A stretch of DNA of 64,000 nt from Pyrinomonadaceae bacterium (GTDB taxonomy: Bacteria; Acidobacteriota; Blastocatellia; Pyrinomonadales; Pyrinomonadaceae): contig JAJTWY010000007.1 of the NCBI GenBank assembly GCA_021463165.1, positions 1-64,000 on the forward strand. Direction: 5' to 3'. The position numbers and the translations under genes are program-made. The notes below the pieces were generated by a model that was given only the letters and a program-made list of their open reading frames with translations, did not search any database and had not been told where the DNA came from. Below are positions 63,717 through 64,000 of this stretch, one piece after another. Each line of letters begins with the position of its first letter. Position 1 is the first letter of the stretch.

Positions 63717-64000
63717 ATGGCAGCATTGATCGAAGAATTTGTCGGCATCGTCGAGGCGTTTAACCAGGCCGGAATCGATTACGCAGTCTGCGGCGGATGG
63801 GCAATAGCAATTCACGGGAAAGTCAGAGCAACGGTCGATATCGATCTGATGATACGGGCCGAGGATTTGGAACCGGCGATGACACTTGCTCGACAGCGCG
63901 GCTACGATATTGAAGGGCTCCCTCTCAACTTTGACGGCGGAGAGACCCAGATCCGACGTATCTCAAAGATAGATAAAGAATTGAACGAACTGATTACTCT
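63717..64000 (+). CDS. Nucleotidyltransferase-fold protein, partial
   Basis: Begins with ATG at 63717 and runs off the window end after about 94 residues. The start MAALIEEFVGIVEAFNQAGIDYAVCGGWAIAIHGKVRATVDIDLMI carries the GG...DxDL pattern of pol-beta-type nucleotidyltransferases, including AbiEii/MNT-like antitoxin-toxin enzymes. The truncated C-terminus prevents subfamily assignment. No partner antitoxin-like gene is seen upstream. Confidence 0.75.
   Translation, partial: MAALIEEFVGIVEAFNQAGIDYAVCGGWAIAIHGKVRATVDIDLMIRAEDLEPAMTLARQRGYDIEGLPLNFDGGETQIRRISKIDKELNELIT

Overview
The window looks like chromosomal DNA of an Acidobacteriota bacterium, most likely from the Blastocatellia/Pyrinomonadaceae side of the phylum. 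This is inferred from gene content: an ECF sigma factor of the Sig-70_X6 type next to a Ser/Thr kinase with PD40 repeats, a second kinase with TPRs, a very large Oar-like TonB receptor with a carboxypeptidase-regulatory domain, secreted delta-60 and carboxypeptidase-regulatory proteins, zinc-ribbon-tagged FtsK and M48 proteins, and M16 protease pairs. DNA is moderately GC-rich and coding is dense on both strands. No prophage, CRISPR array or large island is visible.

Layout. 1-3330: tRNA-Pro(GGG), a MerR regulator divergent from thiL, and a secreted delta-60 repeat protein. 3600-8330: an HNH nuclease, a small unknown protein, and the ECF sigma/PD40-kinase pair. 8400-14775: cysS, a small exported protein, a VOC protein, a PfkB kinase behind a long structured leader, a membrane protein of unknown function, fabI and a LOG-family protein. 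14772-23002: cutA, a polyferredoxin/TPR fusion, a secreted protein, an M48 protease, rlmD and two unknown genes. 23103-30008: methylmalonyl-CoA mutase large subunit, an unusually long PilT and an M16 protease pair. 30199-36429: a complete tripartite RND efflux operon (adaptor, pump, TolC). 36596-42598: rhodanese, a two-domain hydrolase and an Oar-like TonB receptor. 42709-47241: a [2Fe-2S] protein divergent from a glutaredoxin that may be a selenoprotein, a kinase-TPR protein and a duplicated DUF4440-like lipoprotein. 47333-56351: a minus-strand cluster lnt, prfB (with its programmed frameshift), a REP-type transposase element, ftsK, comEA-like and comEC. 56352-57257: a gene-free stretch with two tandem structured RNA elements. 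57258-64000: a TPR protein, tRNA-Glu(TTC), polA, a pyridoxamine-oxidase-like protein, an outer-membrane protein and the start of a nucleotidyltransferase.

The most interesting non-coding signals are these. (1) Two tandem homologous elements at about 56640-57102 each have a sigma-54-type promoter on the minus strand, three stem-loops with compensatory changes and a conserved C/U-rich single-stranded stretch. The same stretch is antisense to the start of the leader of the lipoprotein gene at 46234. (2) The glutaredoxin-like gene ends at a TGA followed at SECIS-like distance by a perfect hairpin with a G/U apical loop. (3) A 773-bp RAYT-type element is bounded by perfect 29-bp inverted repeats, one copy of which encodes the C-terminus and stop codon of prfB. 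(4) A strong promoter overlapped by palindromes drives a leader of about 290 nt, rich in hairpins, upstream of the PfkB kinase.

Functional links follow from layout. The sigma/kinase pair and the kinase-TPR gene suggest Hanks-type signalling. FtsK, ComEA-like and ComEC genes are packed head to tail, and PilT supplies the type IV pilus retraction ATPase that competence and twitching need. The efflux operon is complete and probably self-contained. All functional statements come from motif recognition by eye; no database search was possible.
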